Source: Lachnospiraceae bacterium (GTDB lineage Bacteria > Bacillota > Clostridia > Lachnospirales > Lachnospiraceae). From it: 11,671 bases of DNA. The DNA lies in NCBI GenBank assembly GCA_017477805.1, contig JAFUUM010000002.1, positions 1 to 11,671 on the forward strand. The letters are read 5' to 3'. Below are positions 1 through 7,877 of this stretch, one piece after another (positions within the stretch are counted from its first letter, which is position 1; each line of letters opens with the position of its first letter). The translations under genes were made by a program, and so were the position numbers. The notes below the pieces were generated by a model. The model did no database searches. It had not been told where the DNA came from and saw only the letters and a program-made list of their open reading frames with translations.

Positions 1-2
1 AA

Positions 3-1316
3 CTTCGGGCTTACGAAGGCTCTGAAGAACAGAAAAACGATCTGGCATCATTAGCCGAGCTGAAAGCCATTGAGGATGAGCAGATTGAACGGGTACTTGA
101 GATGCTTCAAGCCGCTCAAAGACCTGTGATCTATGCAGGAAATGGAATTCGATTAGCCGGAGCGGCAGATCAATTCCTGGATGTCTTGAATAAGGTTGAG
201 GTTCCGGTGTGTACCTATTGGGATTGTATTGATCTCATTCCTACGGAGCATCCTCTTTATGTTGGAAGAGCCGGAAATATGGGAGAAAGGCCCGGTAACT
301 TTGCGGTACAGAATGCAGACCTGATCCTTGCGATCGGAAACAGGCTGTCTATTCGTTCCCTTGGTTATAACTGGAAAGCGTGGGCGAGAGAAGCCAAGGT
401 GATCATGGTGGATATCGATCCCGCAGAACTACGTAAACCGACTCTTCATGTGGATCTGGCAATCTGCGGTGATGCAGGTGTTTTCTTGAATAAGCTGGCT
501 GAAAAAGTCCATGAGTGCGGTCCGGTATCGGCCCCTCAGGAATGGCGTCGGATCTGCGCTGATTGGAAGAAAGATTACCCTGTCGTTTTGGAACGTCACA
601 GAAAGGATAACAGCGGTTTCGCCAACGCGTATGCTGTTTTTGATGCGATCAGCAGAGCTCTTCCGGAAAGAAGCGTTACGGTGACCAGTAACGGAACGTG
701 TTGTGTGGCCGGTCATCAGAGCTGGTTTATCCGAAAGGACTGCCGCTTCCTCAACAATAATGCTGTGGCCAGCATGGGATACGGTTTGCCGGCAGCGATC
801 GGGGCTTGCAAAGCGAATGAAGATAAAACGGTGATCTGCCTCGAGGGTGATGGCAGTATCATGATGAACCTGCAGGAATTACAGACGGTAGTGACCAATC
901 AGTTACCTGTGAAGATCTTTATGATCAATAATCAGGGATATCACTCTATCAGACAGACGCAGAATAATCTCTTTTCGGAACATTGTCACGTTGGTATCGG
1001 ACCCGAAAGCGGAGATTTAAGCTTCCCGGATTTCCATAAGATCGCAGATGCGTTTGGAGTACCCTATTATAAGATAGGGAATAACGGAGAAGCGGATGAA
1101 GTGATCGAGAAGTGTCTTAAGGATGAAGCAGGTCCTGTCCTTTGCGAGATCTTTGTTTCCACAGTGCAGCTGTTTGAACCGAAGAACTCTGCGTCAAGGA
1201 AGGCAGATGGATCCTTATACAGCGCACCGCTGGAGGATCTGGCACCGTTCCTGCCTAGAGAAGAATTAAAGAAGAATTTGTACATCACACCCCTACCCGG
1301 GGAATTGGAGGAATAG
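3..1316 (+). CDS. Thiamine-diphosphate-dependent enzyme, acetolactate-synthase-like (YerE-like branch), 5' truncated
   Basis: The frame is open from base 3 without a start, so the gene begins outside the window. About 437 residues are visible, against roughly 560-600 for the family; the missing part is most of the N-terminal pyrimidine-binding domain. Present are the central domain and the C-terminal thiamine-diphosphate domain. The diphosphate/metal motif is clear: GDGS at bases 846-857 and NN at 927-932, about 29 residues apart, with NLQEL between. The segment GYHSIRQTQNN after it and the tail ADGSLYSAPLEDL recall the subfamily found in surface-polysaccharide loci, including YerE, which transfers an activated acetyl unit from pyruvate to a nucleotide-linked ketosugar to make a branched sugar. 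The next gene is a glycosyltransferase 4 bp away. The fold is well supported; the sugar-branching role is inferred from subfamily resemblance and context. A true acetolactate synthase is less likely here but not excluded. Confidence 0.85.
   Translation, partial: LRAYEGSEEQKNDLASLAELKAIEDEQIERVLEMLQAAQRPVIYAGNGIRLAGAADQFLDVLNKVEVPVCTYWDCIDLIPTEHPLYVGRAGNMGERPGNFAVQNADLILAIGNRLSIRSLGYNWKAWAREAKVIMVDIDPAELRKPTLHVDLAICGDAGVFLNKLAEKVHECGPVSAPQEWRRICADWKKDYPVVLERHRKDNSGFANAYAVFDAISRALPERSVTVTSNGTCCVAGHQSWFIRKDCRFLNNNAVASMGYGLPAAIGACKANEDKTVICLEGDGSIMMNLQELQTVVTNQLPVKIFMINNQGYHSIRQTQNNLFSEHCHVGIGPESGDLSFPDFHKIADAFGVPYYKIGNNGEADEVIEKCLKDEAGPVLCEIFVSTVQLFEPKNSASRKADGSLYSAPLEDLAPFLPREELKKNLYITPLPGELEE
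1307..1311 (+). promoter_or_regulatory. Ribosome binding site fixing the GTG start at 1321
   Basis: GGAGG sits 9 bases before the GTG at 1321. It lies inside the last codons of the upstream gene, whose TAG is at 1314-1316, so the two genes are probably translationally coupled. It supports the GTG start over any internal ATG. Confidence 0.8.
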
Positions 1317-1320
1317 ATCA

Positions 1321-2274
1321 GTGGGGAAAAAGATCAGTATCATGATACCCTGTTTTAATGAAGAAGAGAACATTGTGCAGATCGGCGATGCCGTGTGCCG
1401 CGAGATCGAATCATCTCTTCCGGAATATGATTACGAGGTCTGCTATGTAGATAACGCATCGACGGACAGAACCAGGGATCTGATCGAAGAACAGTGTAAG
1501 AAAGATAAACATTTTAAGGCGATTTTCAATGTAACTAATTTTGGACAGTTCAATTCCCCATTCCATGGGATCTGCTCTTTGGATGGCGACTGCGTTATCC
1601 CCGTATGTGCGGATTTTCAGGATCCGGTGGAAATGATCCCGGTATTCGTACACGAGTGGGAAAAGGGACACAGGATCGTTAGCGGTGTGAAGTCTTCCAG
1701 TAAGGAGAACGGGTTTATTTACTTCCTGCGCTCGATCTACTACAAACTGATCAAAGGGATGTCCTCTGTGAAGATGATTGAACATTTCACGGGATTTGGC
1801 TTGTATGACAAGTCCTTTGTGAAACTGCTGAGAGAACTGGATGATCCCCTGCCTTTTATCCGCGGTATTGTTGCGGAATACGGGGAAGGTTTTAATCTCA
1901 AAGTGGTAGAATACGAGCAACCGCAGAGACGGGCCGGAAAAACCCATAATAATTTCTATACCCTTTATGATGCAGCTATGCTGAGTTTCACATCCTATAC
2001 CAAAGTAGGGCTCAGACTTATGACCTTCCTTGGTTTTTTCATCGGCTTGGTGGATGTGATCGTCGCTATTGTTTACCTGATATTGAAACTTACCCATTGG
2101 AATGATTTCAATGCCGGTTCGGCCCCCATGGTCATTGGTGTGTTCCTATTGGGGGCTATCCAGCTGGCATTTATGGGACTGATGGGCGAGTACATCCTGA
2201 ACATCAACAGTAGGACTATCCATCGCCCTATTGTGGTCGAGGAACGGCGTATCAATTTTGAGGATGAGACCTGA
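1321..2274 (+). CDS. Polyprenyl-phosphate glycosyltransferase, GT2, CsbB/GtrB/DPM1-like
   Basis: 317 residues, the usual length for this family. It should transfer a sugar from a nucleotide donor to undecaprenyl phosphate on the inner membrane face, supplying lipid-linked monosaccharide for a GT-C enzyme outside. The N-terminal GT-A domain opens with PCFNEEENI (10-18), VDNASTD (43-49) and ADFQDP (97-102). FTGFGLYDK (156-164), FIRGIVAEYG and RRAGK (203-207) match the DPM1/GtrB pattern. Two membrane helices follow at about 231-256 and 267-288, with a short tail. The usual DAD of the metal site reads CAD here (C96, D98), while D101 of QDP is kept. The GTG start has a good ribosome binding site. 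Its 3' end overlaps the convergent YfhO-like gene by 23 bp; in Bacillus subtilis csbB and yfhO work together in lipoteichoic acid glycosylation, so the pairing here is suggestive. The sugar is unknown. Confidence 0.9.
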   Translation: MGKKISIMIPCFNEEENIVQIGDAVCREIESSLPEYDYEVCYVDNASTDRTRDLIEEQCKKDKHFKAIFNVTNFGQFNSPFHGICSLDGDCVIPVCADFQDPVEMIPVFVHEWEKGHRIVSGVKSSSKENGFIYFLRSIYYKLIKGMSSVKMIEHFTGFGLYDKSFVKLLRELDDPLPFIRGIVAEYGEGFNLKVVEYEQPQRRAGKTHNNFYTLYDAAMLSFTSYTKVGLRLMTFLGFFIGLVDVIVAIVYLILKLTHWNDFNAGSAPMVIGVFLLGAIQLAFMGLMGEYILNINSRTIHRPIVVEERRINFEDET

Positions 2275-4858
2275 CCTTACGACGGATTATGATTAGGAGC
2301 AGGAGGACTATGTTGCTCCCTGAAATTAACAAGCCTGCAGTATTAATCGGGGAGGAATAAGAAAAGCATATTTCGTGGTCTCCCGCGGGGAGAACCACAG
2401 CACAAAAGCCATTGTCCGCTTTGAGGATGGTGGCTTTTTGATTATCTATGGTACAGTTCCAAAACGGATCATAGGGAATGCTCATAAACAGGATCTGTGA
2501 CGAAGGGATTGAAATCGTTCCGGAGACAGTGTTGACACCAAATTCCAAATTCTGCAGAGTATACCTGCTTCGGTACTCATAGGCTTCTTTGTAATGCTCG
2601 GTGTTGACTGAATAGAGCCTGATATCCGAAAGGGAGTAAAGTCCGCCCTGTAAAGTAATGGTTAACGGGGTGTTAGCATCGAATACATCTGAACTGGCAA
2701 TCTTTACCATGCAGTCGCCGGCATAGGACGCAGTTGCACCATCGGGGACCAGGCGGAGCTGCTTTGAACCGATCGTGACAATGCGAATATCGGAAAGGGT
2801 GTTAAGCCCTTCCAAAACAAGATAGTATTCCTGCGCGGGATCAAAGTTAAAGTCGGATAACGGTGTGAGGGTTAAGACTTGATCGCCCTCGCTGCAGATC
2901 GTATTTCCGTCTTTGGTGATGTTACCGAAATCAATCTTTAATTCTACCTGTTCAGCACGAGAAAAGGTGCCATTATAGGACGGTACCGTTGCTGGGAGGT
3001 TTTTATCTTCCAAAAAGACAACATCCGGAAGCAGAGCATTGGCATCAGTCAGATCCATATCTTTTAAAGCGCTCATGGGCAGATAACTGTCATAGGTAAA
3101 GCCTAACGGTAGATAATACGGATTCTCCTTTACAGCCTCATGATATACCGGATCAGCATATGATCTGACTGAAAAAAGCATTTCTGCCGGAAGCCGCCCA
3201 TCGAGACCAGACATACTTACTGATCCGCCAACTAAAGAAGATGAAAAGCCAAATGTTCGGAAAAAAGAGTAGACGGCAGTATTATGTGCTGAGTAGTACG
3301 AAGAAGTACTGTTGGTTCCTGTAATCAGTGAAACGTCAAGGCACTCTCCGGTTAAATCCGTTCGAAATACCCCTTCTTCCGTATCTTTTGTGGAATGTTT
3401 CACAAATCGGCTATTGTCTGAAAGAAGGGAGTTATAGACTCCGTTCATGCGAAAGGTGGAGAAGTGGTTTAAACCGAAAATCTGTTTGGGATAAAAATAT
3501 GCCATCTGGCCGAAAAGATAAAACAAAAGTGTACATAAGCAAAAGAACCGCTGGGTTCTTCTGCTGTTAAAATCACGAATGCAAAAGAGAGCAACCAAGA
3601 ATCCTATCCAAAGCAGTGAAATAAAAGCAAAACGGATCGTAAATGAGATATCACTTAACTGATGCGTTTTGAAGGCAAGTAGGAGCCAAACCGGGAAGCA
3701 AAGGGAAAAAAGTATCTTGGAAATTGGCGTTACGGTATTGATGTAATCTAGCCCCAGTACGATCACCTGTGCGAAAACAAAGTATAACAAATAAATCCAG
3801 CGTTCAGCGGGATAGGCAAAGCAATTCATGATCCTCCCAAAACCGGGCAGAAGATATCCAATGAAGACAATAGCGGACAACAGCTTCCAAAAGCGATATT
3901 CTTTATCCGGCCCCAAAAGGATGATCAGACAGAAGAGAAAACCGATTCCTAAATACAGCCCATCTGCATAGGTGCCGTGAGGCGTAAGAAGCGAATCGAG
4001 TTTAACGATGTACTCTTCCAGGGAGTACAGGTTCAGATAATCACCCAATGAAAATGCGACAGCATCCGTTCTGTTAGAAGAGAAAAAGGCATGTATGCAT
4101 GGCAAAAAGAAAGCTGCGGACAATGCCAATCCCATGAGGTAGTTTAAAAAGATGCTGAAAAAACGTTTAAAAAAAACAGGGATGGAGAGTTTCCTTTCTA
4201 AAAGAGCGGAAAGCGGAATATACAGCAAAAAGAACAGGGAATCCATATAGATCCAGTAAAAACCGCAAAGCCCCTGAAGAGCCATTCCAAAGACCAGATA
4301 AAAGGATATCCTTCGCCCGGAAGAAAGCAGTTGATCAACGCCTAACGCCAAAAGAGGTAAAGTTGTTAATGCTGTCATGAAGGTCGGAAAGTTAAGTCCG
4401 AACAATGCCGTATACATGGAGAATGCATAAAAAAGAGATCCGATAACTGCCGGAAGAAGGCTTGCCTGCCTTCTGCGAGTCCAAAGCATGAAAACCAAAC
4501 CTGCAAAGTAGATGCGCAGGAGCTGGGCAAGAGTGTACCCGACTGCAGAGTATCGGACAGGAAAAAAGACGGATATAAAATTGAAAGGATCCCCAAAGCC
4601 CAGCCAATTCATTGCTTCAAAGACATTTTCCCCGAAGCCGGCAGTGAAGTCATATACGGGAAGCTTTCCGTGAAACAGCGCGGAAGGCAAGCTACGAATA
4701 TACTTTCCTATGTAGATAAAAACCGGATAATACTCATTATAGGAATCACCGTATTTGATAAAACCACGAAGAGTATAGAGATTGGTAATATGGATCAAAA
4801 CAGCGCAGAAAATGAATAGAATCGAATATCCTAGTATTTCTTTCTTACGTTCAGACAT
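2252..4858 (-). CDS. YfhO-like polytopic membrane glycosyltransferase (GT-C fold)
   Basis: 868 residues, normal for the YfhO family. A first helix (about 11-29) is followed by an outer loop with YGDSYNEYYPVF (36-47); D38 is the kind of acidic first-loop residue expected of GT-C catalysis. Many hydrophobic segments run to about 456. A large extracytoplasmic domain (about 457-835), apparently rich in beta strands, follows, then one C-terminal helix (about 838-860) with a basic tail RRKVRS. YfhO proteins are thought to move a sugar from undecaprenyl phosphate onto a cell-surface polymer; in B. subtilis the partner is CsbB. The ATG lies 6 bp after the ABC gene stop, and the AAGGA at 4871-4875 inside that gene's last codons probably serves as its ribosome binding site. 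It is the last gene of the minus-strand operon. Family assignment is firm; acceptor and sugar are unknown. Confidence 0.88.
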   Translation of the reverse strand: MSERKKEILGYSILFIFCAVLIHITNLYTLRGFIKYGDSYNEYYPVFIYIGKYIRSLPSALFHGKLPVYDFTAGFGENVFEAMNWLGFGDPFNFISVFFPVRYSAVGYTLAQLLRIYFAGLVFMLWTRRRQASLLPAVIGSLFYAFSMYTALFGLNFPTFMTALTTLPLLALGVDQLLSSGRRISFYLVFGMALQGLCGFYWIYMDSLFFLLYIPLSALLERKLSIPVFFKRFFSIFLNYLMGLALSAAFFLPCIHAFFSSNRTDAVAFSLGDYLNLYSLEEYIVKLDSLLTPHGTYADGLYLGIGFLFCLIILLGPDKEYRFWKLLSAIVFIGYLLPGFGRIMNCFAYPAERWIYLLYFVFAQVIVLGLDYINTVTPISKILFSLCFPVWLLLAFKTHQLSDISFTIRFAFISLLWIGFLVALFCIRDFNSRRTQRFFCLCTLLFYLFGQMAYFYPKQIFGLNHFSTFRMNGVYNSLLSDNSRFVKHSTKDTEEGVFRTDLTGECLDVSLITGTNSTSSYYSAHNTAVYSFFRTFGFSSSLVGGSVSMSGLDGRLPAEMLFSVRSYADPVYHEAVKENPYYLPLGFTYDSYLPMSALKDMDLTDANALLPDVVFLEDKNLPATVPSYNGTFSRAEQVELKIDFGNITKDGNTICSEGDQVLTLTPLSDFNFDPAQEYYLVLEGLNTLSDIRIVTIGSKQLRLVPDGATASYAGDCMVKIASSDVFDANTPLTITLQGGLYSLSDIRLYSVNTEHYKEAYEYRSRYTLQNLEFGVNTVSGTISIPSSQILFMSIPYDPFWNCTIDNQKATILKADNGFCAVVLPAGDHEICFSYSSPINTAGLLISGSNIVLLLLIIIRRKVRSHPQN

Positions 4859-4864
4859 TGTTGT

Positions 4865-6622
4865 CTATTTTCCTTTCAAACACAGGTTTCCGTTTTTTAC
4901 TTCGTAAACTTCATCGCAATTCTCTATGGTACTCAGCCTATGGGCGATAATGATCAGAGTTTTCTGGCCCTTAAACTGGTCAATGGCTTCCATTACGGCC
5001 TTTTCGGTGTCGTTATCAAGCGCGGAAGTTGCTTCGTCGAGAACAAGGATCTCAGGGTCATTGAGGAGGGCTCGGGCGATACCGATACGTTGTCTTTGCC
5101 CACCGGAAATCCGGGCTCCGCCTTCGCCAACTTTGGTATCCAGACCTTTTTCGGATTTGCGGACGAAATCGGCCAGCTGGGCTTTTTCCAACGCAGTCCA
5201 GATGGCTTCATCATTAAAATCGTGACGCCCAAAGAGGATGTTGTTTCGGATTGTATCATCGCTTAAATAAATGCTCTGGGGGATGTAGCCGATATGCTTG
5301 TACCATTCTGAACCCAGGTAACGAAGGTCTGTTCCGGAATAAGAAATAGAGCCGGAAACAGGAGTTCGGATGGACAGGATCAGATCCGCCAGAGTTGTCT
5401 TTCCTGAACCGGAAGCGCCGACAAATGCAACTGAGCGGCCGGCGGGAATTTCGAGATTAACCTCTTTCAGGATCAACTTTGGATCATCATCGAAGTGGAA
5501 AGAAAGATTACTGACACGGATACTGCCGGAGTTATTTCCTCGCTCGGCGTTTTCTGCACTTCCGGATTTTTCTTCGGCGAGCCATACGGGATTCGAACCC
5601 GTGCCCTCTGAGACGTTGATCATCTGATGGACGAGATCCACAGATGCCTTGCTGTTAATGATCCCTGATAGTTCCGCATTGATTCGATTGATCTGGGGAA
5701 TCAGCTTATAGGCCGCAGCAGCAAAGACAGCAATCTGTGAAACCAGAGTTGTTAAGTCATGTCCGGCATAGATCTCGTATAACAGCGGTAACATGATACC
5801 GGCGATACAAAAGGTTTCCAAAAAATACTTGGGGGTGTTGGATACGAATTTACTCCGCTTTATCATGCTGATCTGGCGCCCGCGTATGTGACGGTAATCC
5901 TTTAGCAGGAATTCTTCACTGTGGTATACTTTGACCTCTTTGATACCCTGAAAGGCCTGCTGAATCACCTGTACGGACATGCCACCATATTCCTGCCCAA
6001 TCTGCCCGTATTGATAGAGCCGGTTTCGAAAAATCTTCAGATAGAGGACAATATAGAGGCCTAGGAGCACGACTGCAGCCAGCGTGATCACCGAATTGGT
6101 TACGAATAAAAGAATGGCAAGGAAGATCACGGTGATAATATCACTGATCAGCAAAAAGGTATTTTCCAAGGCGGAAAACACATTGCCTGTATCGGACAGG
6201 ATCGTACGCTGGATCTCTGAGGTGTTGGTGGCTGTATGGAACGAATAAGGTTTGTGGATGAATACGTCAAAAAGACGTAATTCCATTTTGATCTCGTTGT
6301 GCCAGATGATCTGATACTGCGCATACGTCATGAGCAGGAGATAAGCGTTCTTGATCACGTAGAGAAGAATGACGCCAAGGATGATGGCGACAAGAAGTTC
6401 GTTGGAAGAGTTGAGCCCAAGGGCTTTCATGAATTTCTGGGTGTACTTATTCTCCATCAAGGCATCCGGGGTCAACAACGCCTGGATCAGGGGCAGGATG
6501 ACAGAAACTCCGATGAGTTCGAAAAGGGAGCCGATAAACAGCAGGAAAAAGAGCCCTATGAATTGTCTTTTCTCGGACTTCGGAAAAATCTGAAAAAGTT
6601 TTGTCAATACTTCACGGATCAT
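4865..6622 (-). CDS. ABC transporter, fused permease-ATPase, PglK-like lipid-linked oligosaccharide flippase
   Basis: 585 residues with an N-terminal six-helix exporter domain (about 20-335), a linker (335-365) and a C-terminal ATPase. Visible motifs are Walker A GASGSGKTT (402-410), Q-loop Q449 in YIPQS, signature ISGGQRQR (505-512), Walker B ILVLDE with catalytic E530, D-loop SALD and the switch histidine H561. All catalytic residues are present, so it should be active as a homodimer. The permease start (RQFIGLFFLLFIGSLFELIG) resembles PglK, which flips polyprenyl-diphosphate-linked glycan outward; other exporters of this type remain possible. It starts 1 bp after the previous stop, with AAAGGTGA about 11 bases upstream inside that gene. 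The linker contains a translated tRNA-like sequence (5575-5611), a variable place where an insertion would be tolerated. A flippase role fits the surrounding glycosyltransferases. Confidence 0.9.
   Translation of the reverse strand: MIREVLTKLFQIFPKSEKRQFIGLFFLLFIGSLFELIGVSVILPLIQALLTPDALMENKYTQKFMKALGLNSSNELLVAIILGVILLYVIKNAYLLLMTYAQYQIIWHNEIKMELRLFDVFIHKPYSFHTATNTSEIQRTILSDTGNVFSALENTFLLISDIITVIFLAILLFVTNSVITLAAVVLLGLYIVLYLKIFRNRLYQYGQIGQEYGGMSVQVIQQAFQGIKEVKVYHSEEFLLKDYRHIRGRQISMIKRSKFVSNTPKYFLETFCIAGIMLPLLYEIYAGHDLTTLVSQIAVFAAAAYKLIPQINRINAELSGIINSKASVDLVHQMINVSEGTGSNPVWLAEEKSGSAENAERGNNSGSIRVSNLSFHFDDDPKLILKEVNLEIPAGRSVAFVGASGSGKTTLADLILSIRTPVSGSISYSGTDLRYLGSEWYKHIGYIPQSIYLSDDTIRNNILFGRHDFNDEAIWTALEKAQLADFVRKSEKGLDTKVGEGGARISGGQRQRIGIARALLNDPEILVLDEATSALDNDTEKAVMEAIDQFKGQKTLIIIAHRLSTIENCDEVYEVKNGNLCLKGK
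5575..5611 (-). other. tRNA 3'-half-like sequence inside the ABC transporter gene
   Basis: Read on the minus strand, this stretch holds TCAGAGGGC, then a perfect T-arm (ACGGG stem, TTCGAAT loop, CCCGT stem; 5586-5602), then ATGGCTC and GCCG where the acceptor strand, discriminator and CCA would be. TTCGAAT is the near-invariant T-loop, and TCAGAGGG and ATGGCTC match the 3' half of Firmicute tRNA-Lys as I remember it. No matching 5' half (GAGCCAT followed by a D-arm) is present upstream on that strand, so it is not a tRNA gene. It is translated in frame as EGTGSNPVWLAE. It may be a captured tRNA fragment, an old attachment-site footprint or chance. Confidence 0.55.
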
Positions 6623-6623
6623 A

Positions 6624-7583
6624 TTATCGTATCACCTTTATTTCCTGATAGTTGTTTTGATTCCATAATACAGCGGCCCCGGCAACGTTGGAGAGCCCGC
6701 AGATCAGAGCACTGCATTTGGATAGTATCCAGGCATCTGTTAACACCTCAAGGCCCATCTGGTAACGGTGGTGAGGCCTGTTGTTTTCCTGAAAGTGTAT
6801 GCCATCTTGAGTGCTGTTGGAAGCGGCTGAACGAAAGGCGTTTTGCGAAAGTACTATATTACCAAAATGGTTAGAAAAGGTTGTGACAGCTGCTTCCTCA
6901 TCTGTTGCGAGATAGATCACTGCATCAGGGTGCTGATCTAATACTCGTTCTACGTTATCAATGTATTCATTCAAGATATGGGTAACCGGATGATCGGAAT
7001 AGGTGCCTGCCCGCATATCTGTTCCGCGGTAATGTACACCGATCACGAAGGAATATCCATCGAACCTTTTGGCGGTTTCTTCCAGTTGCTCTTTGATTTG
7101 CGGAGTAAACCGAAGGTATTTTTCTATGATGGGAGCATAGTAAGATACAGCGTCCGGGGTAGGGAAACCATATTCTCCGCAGTATCGTTCGGACTGTGGA
7201 AGGTAGGTTGGCTCACATAAAATAAAATTTCCGGACTGTACAGCTTTATCCAAGGATACTTCGACAGGGTCTTCAAAGTAATAGTTCCAGGCGTTCTTGA
7301 TGCCGTGATAGCCTCTGGGTTCATTATAGAGGGTAGGATAGTCCTGCATGTCAACCACCGGGATCAGATCTTGTTCGATAGCGCACAGAATATGCCCGAG
7401 AACATACTGATAATTGGAAAAGAAGCCGGCCCAAGGAACCGGGCGACGGATAATATAATAATCACCAGACTTGATCTTTGCAGTATGAGCGGCGGAGTGC
7501 TTCTCCAAATCGGAACGCTTTCGGTCCAGATACATCCGCTGTATTTTTCGGTTGACGCGATAAATGGTCTTCTTAAGGTTCAT
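6624..7583 (-). CDS. Putative glycosyltransferase of the GT23/NodZ-like fucosyltransferase superfamily
   Basis: 319 residues, no signal peptide and no membrane helix, with a basic N-terminus (KKTIYRVNRKIQRMYLDRKR) that could contact the inner membrane surface. IGVHYRGTDM (181-190) resembles the HxRRxD donor-binding motif shared by GT23, NodZ and O-fucosyltransferase families. VIYLATDEE (222-230) and CSALICGLSNVAGAA (290-304) fit the following conserved motifs of that fold. The second Arg of HxRR is Gly here (H184, R186, G187, D189). By family, it would transfer fucose or another sugar from a GDP-type donor; the donor is inferred, not seen. It lies between a membrane GT-C gene (18 bp from that gene's displaced stop) and the flippase gene (1 bp). 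The AAAGGA at 7598-7603 is about 14 bases from the ATG, a little far, which suggests coupling to upstream translation. GT11 is an alternative but its motifs fit less well. Confidence 0.7.
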   Translation of the reverse strand: MNLKKTIYRVNRKIQRMYLDRKRSDLEKHSAAHTAKIKSGDYYIIRRPVPWAGFFSNYQYVLGHILCAIEQDLIPVVDMQDYPTLYNEPRGYHGIKNAWNYYFEDPVEVSLDKAVQSGNFILCEPTYLPQSERYCGEYGFPTPDAVSYYAPIIEKYLRFTPQIKEQLEETAKRFDGYSFVIGVHYRGTDMRAGTYSDHPVTHILNEYIDNVERVLDQHPDAVIYLATDEEAAVTTFSNHFGNIVLSQNAFRSAASNSTQDGIHFQENNRPHHRYQMGLEVLTDAWILSKCSALICGLSNVAGAAVLWNQNNYQEIKVIR

Positions 7584-7601
7584 TGCTATGTCATAATCCT
7601 T

Positions 7602-7877
7602 TTATTTGCCGGTCAGACGGTGGTATAGAATGATCTGGGCGCTGTATAACAGCAACGGAAGTATTGTCAGGAAAAGGTTGACGGCAAAACGGGCATTACC
7701 CACAAGGTGAAGAGAAATGTCACCTTTACTCTCATCAGTAGTTTTCTTTCCGGGATGAGCAATCCAAAGGATACCCAGGGCACAGAGGAGTGCAGTGGAA
7801 TTCAGATAGGTGATAAAGGGAAAGAGATCGTTAGCACGCCCCAGCAGATCACCAAGTCCATAACCGCTTACCAGTTT
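7602..7877 (-). pseudogene. Displaced 3' end of the GT-C-like gene in the -1 frame
   Basis: Reading on from the G-tract in the -1 frame gives about 91 uninterrupted codons ending at TAA 7602-7604. The translation starts KLVSGYGLGDLLGRANDLFP and contains two membrane-helix-like segments (STALLCALGILWI and FAVNLFLTILPLLLYSAQII), ending YHRLTGK. This fills what would otherwise be a 284-bp gap in an operon whose other gaps are 1 and 6 bp, and leaves 18 bp before the next start. There is no start codon or ribosome binding site at its head, so it is a continuation and not a separate gene. Confidence 0.8.

Noticed and set aside
1411..2097. A 228-codon open frame on the minus strand
   Set aside because: It lies wholly antisense to the well-supported GT2 gene, has no family-like motifs and no convincing ribosome binding site.
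2378..2399. An imperfect GC-rich inverted repeat that could be a terminator near the convergent gene ends
   Set aside because: It lies inside the YfhO-like coding sequence, the stem is imperfect and no U-run follows it on either strand.
5575..5650. A complete tRNA gene on the minus strand
   Set aside because: Only the T-arm, 3' acceptor strand and a short anticodon-stem-like piece are present; no D-arm, anticodon loop or 5' acceptor strand can be found upstream.
6299..6874. A 191-codon open frame on the plus strand
   Set aside because: It crosses the junction of two real minus-strand genes and its translation is a charged mixture with no recognisable domain.
7841..7877. RNA structure that would support programmed -1 frameshifting at the G-tract
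   Set aside because: By eye I find no strong stem-loop or pseudoknot within the usual 5-9 bases after the slippery bases, and no Shine-Dalgarno-like stimulator close upstream, so programmed frameshifting is only one option.
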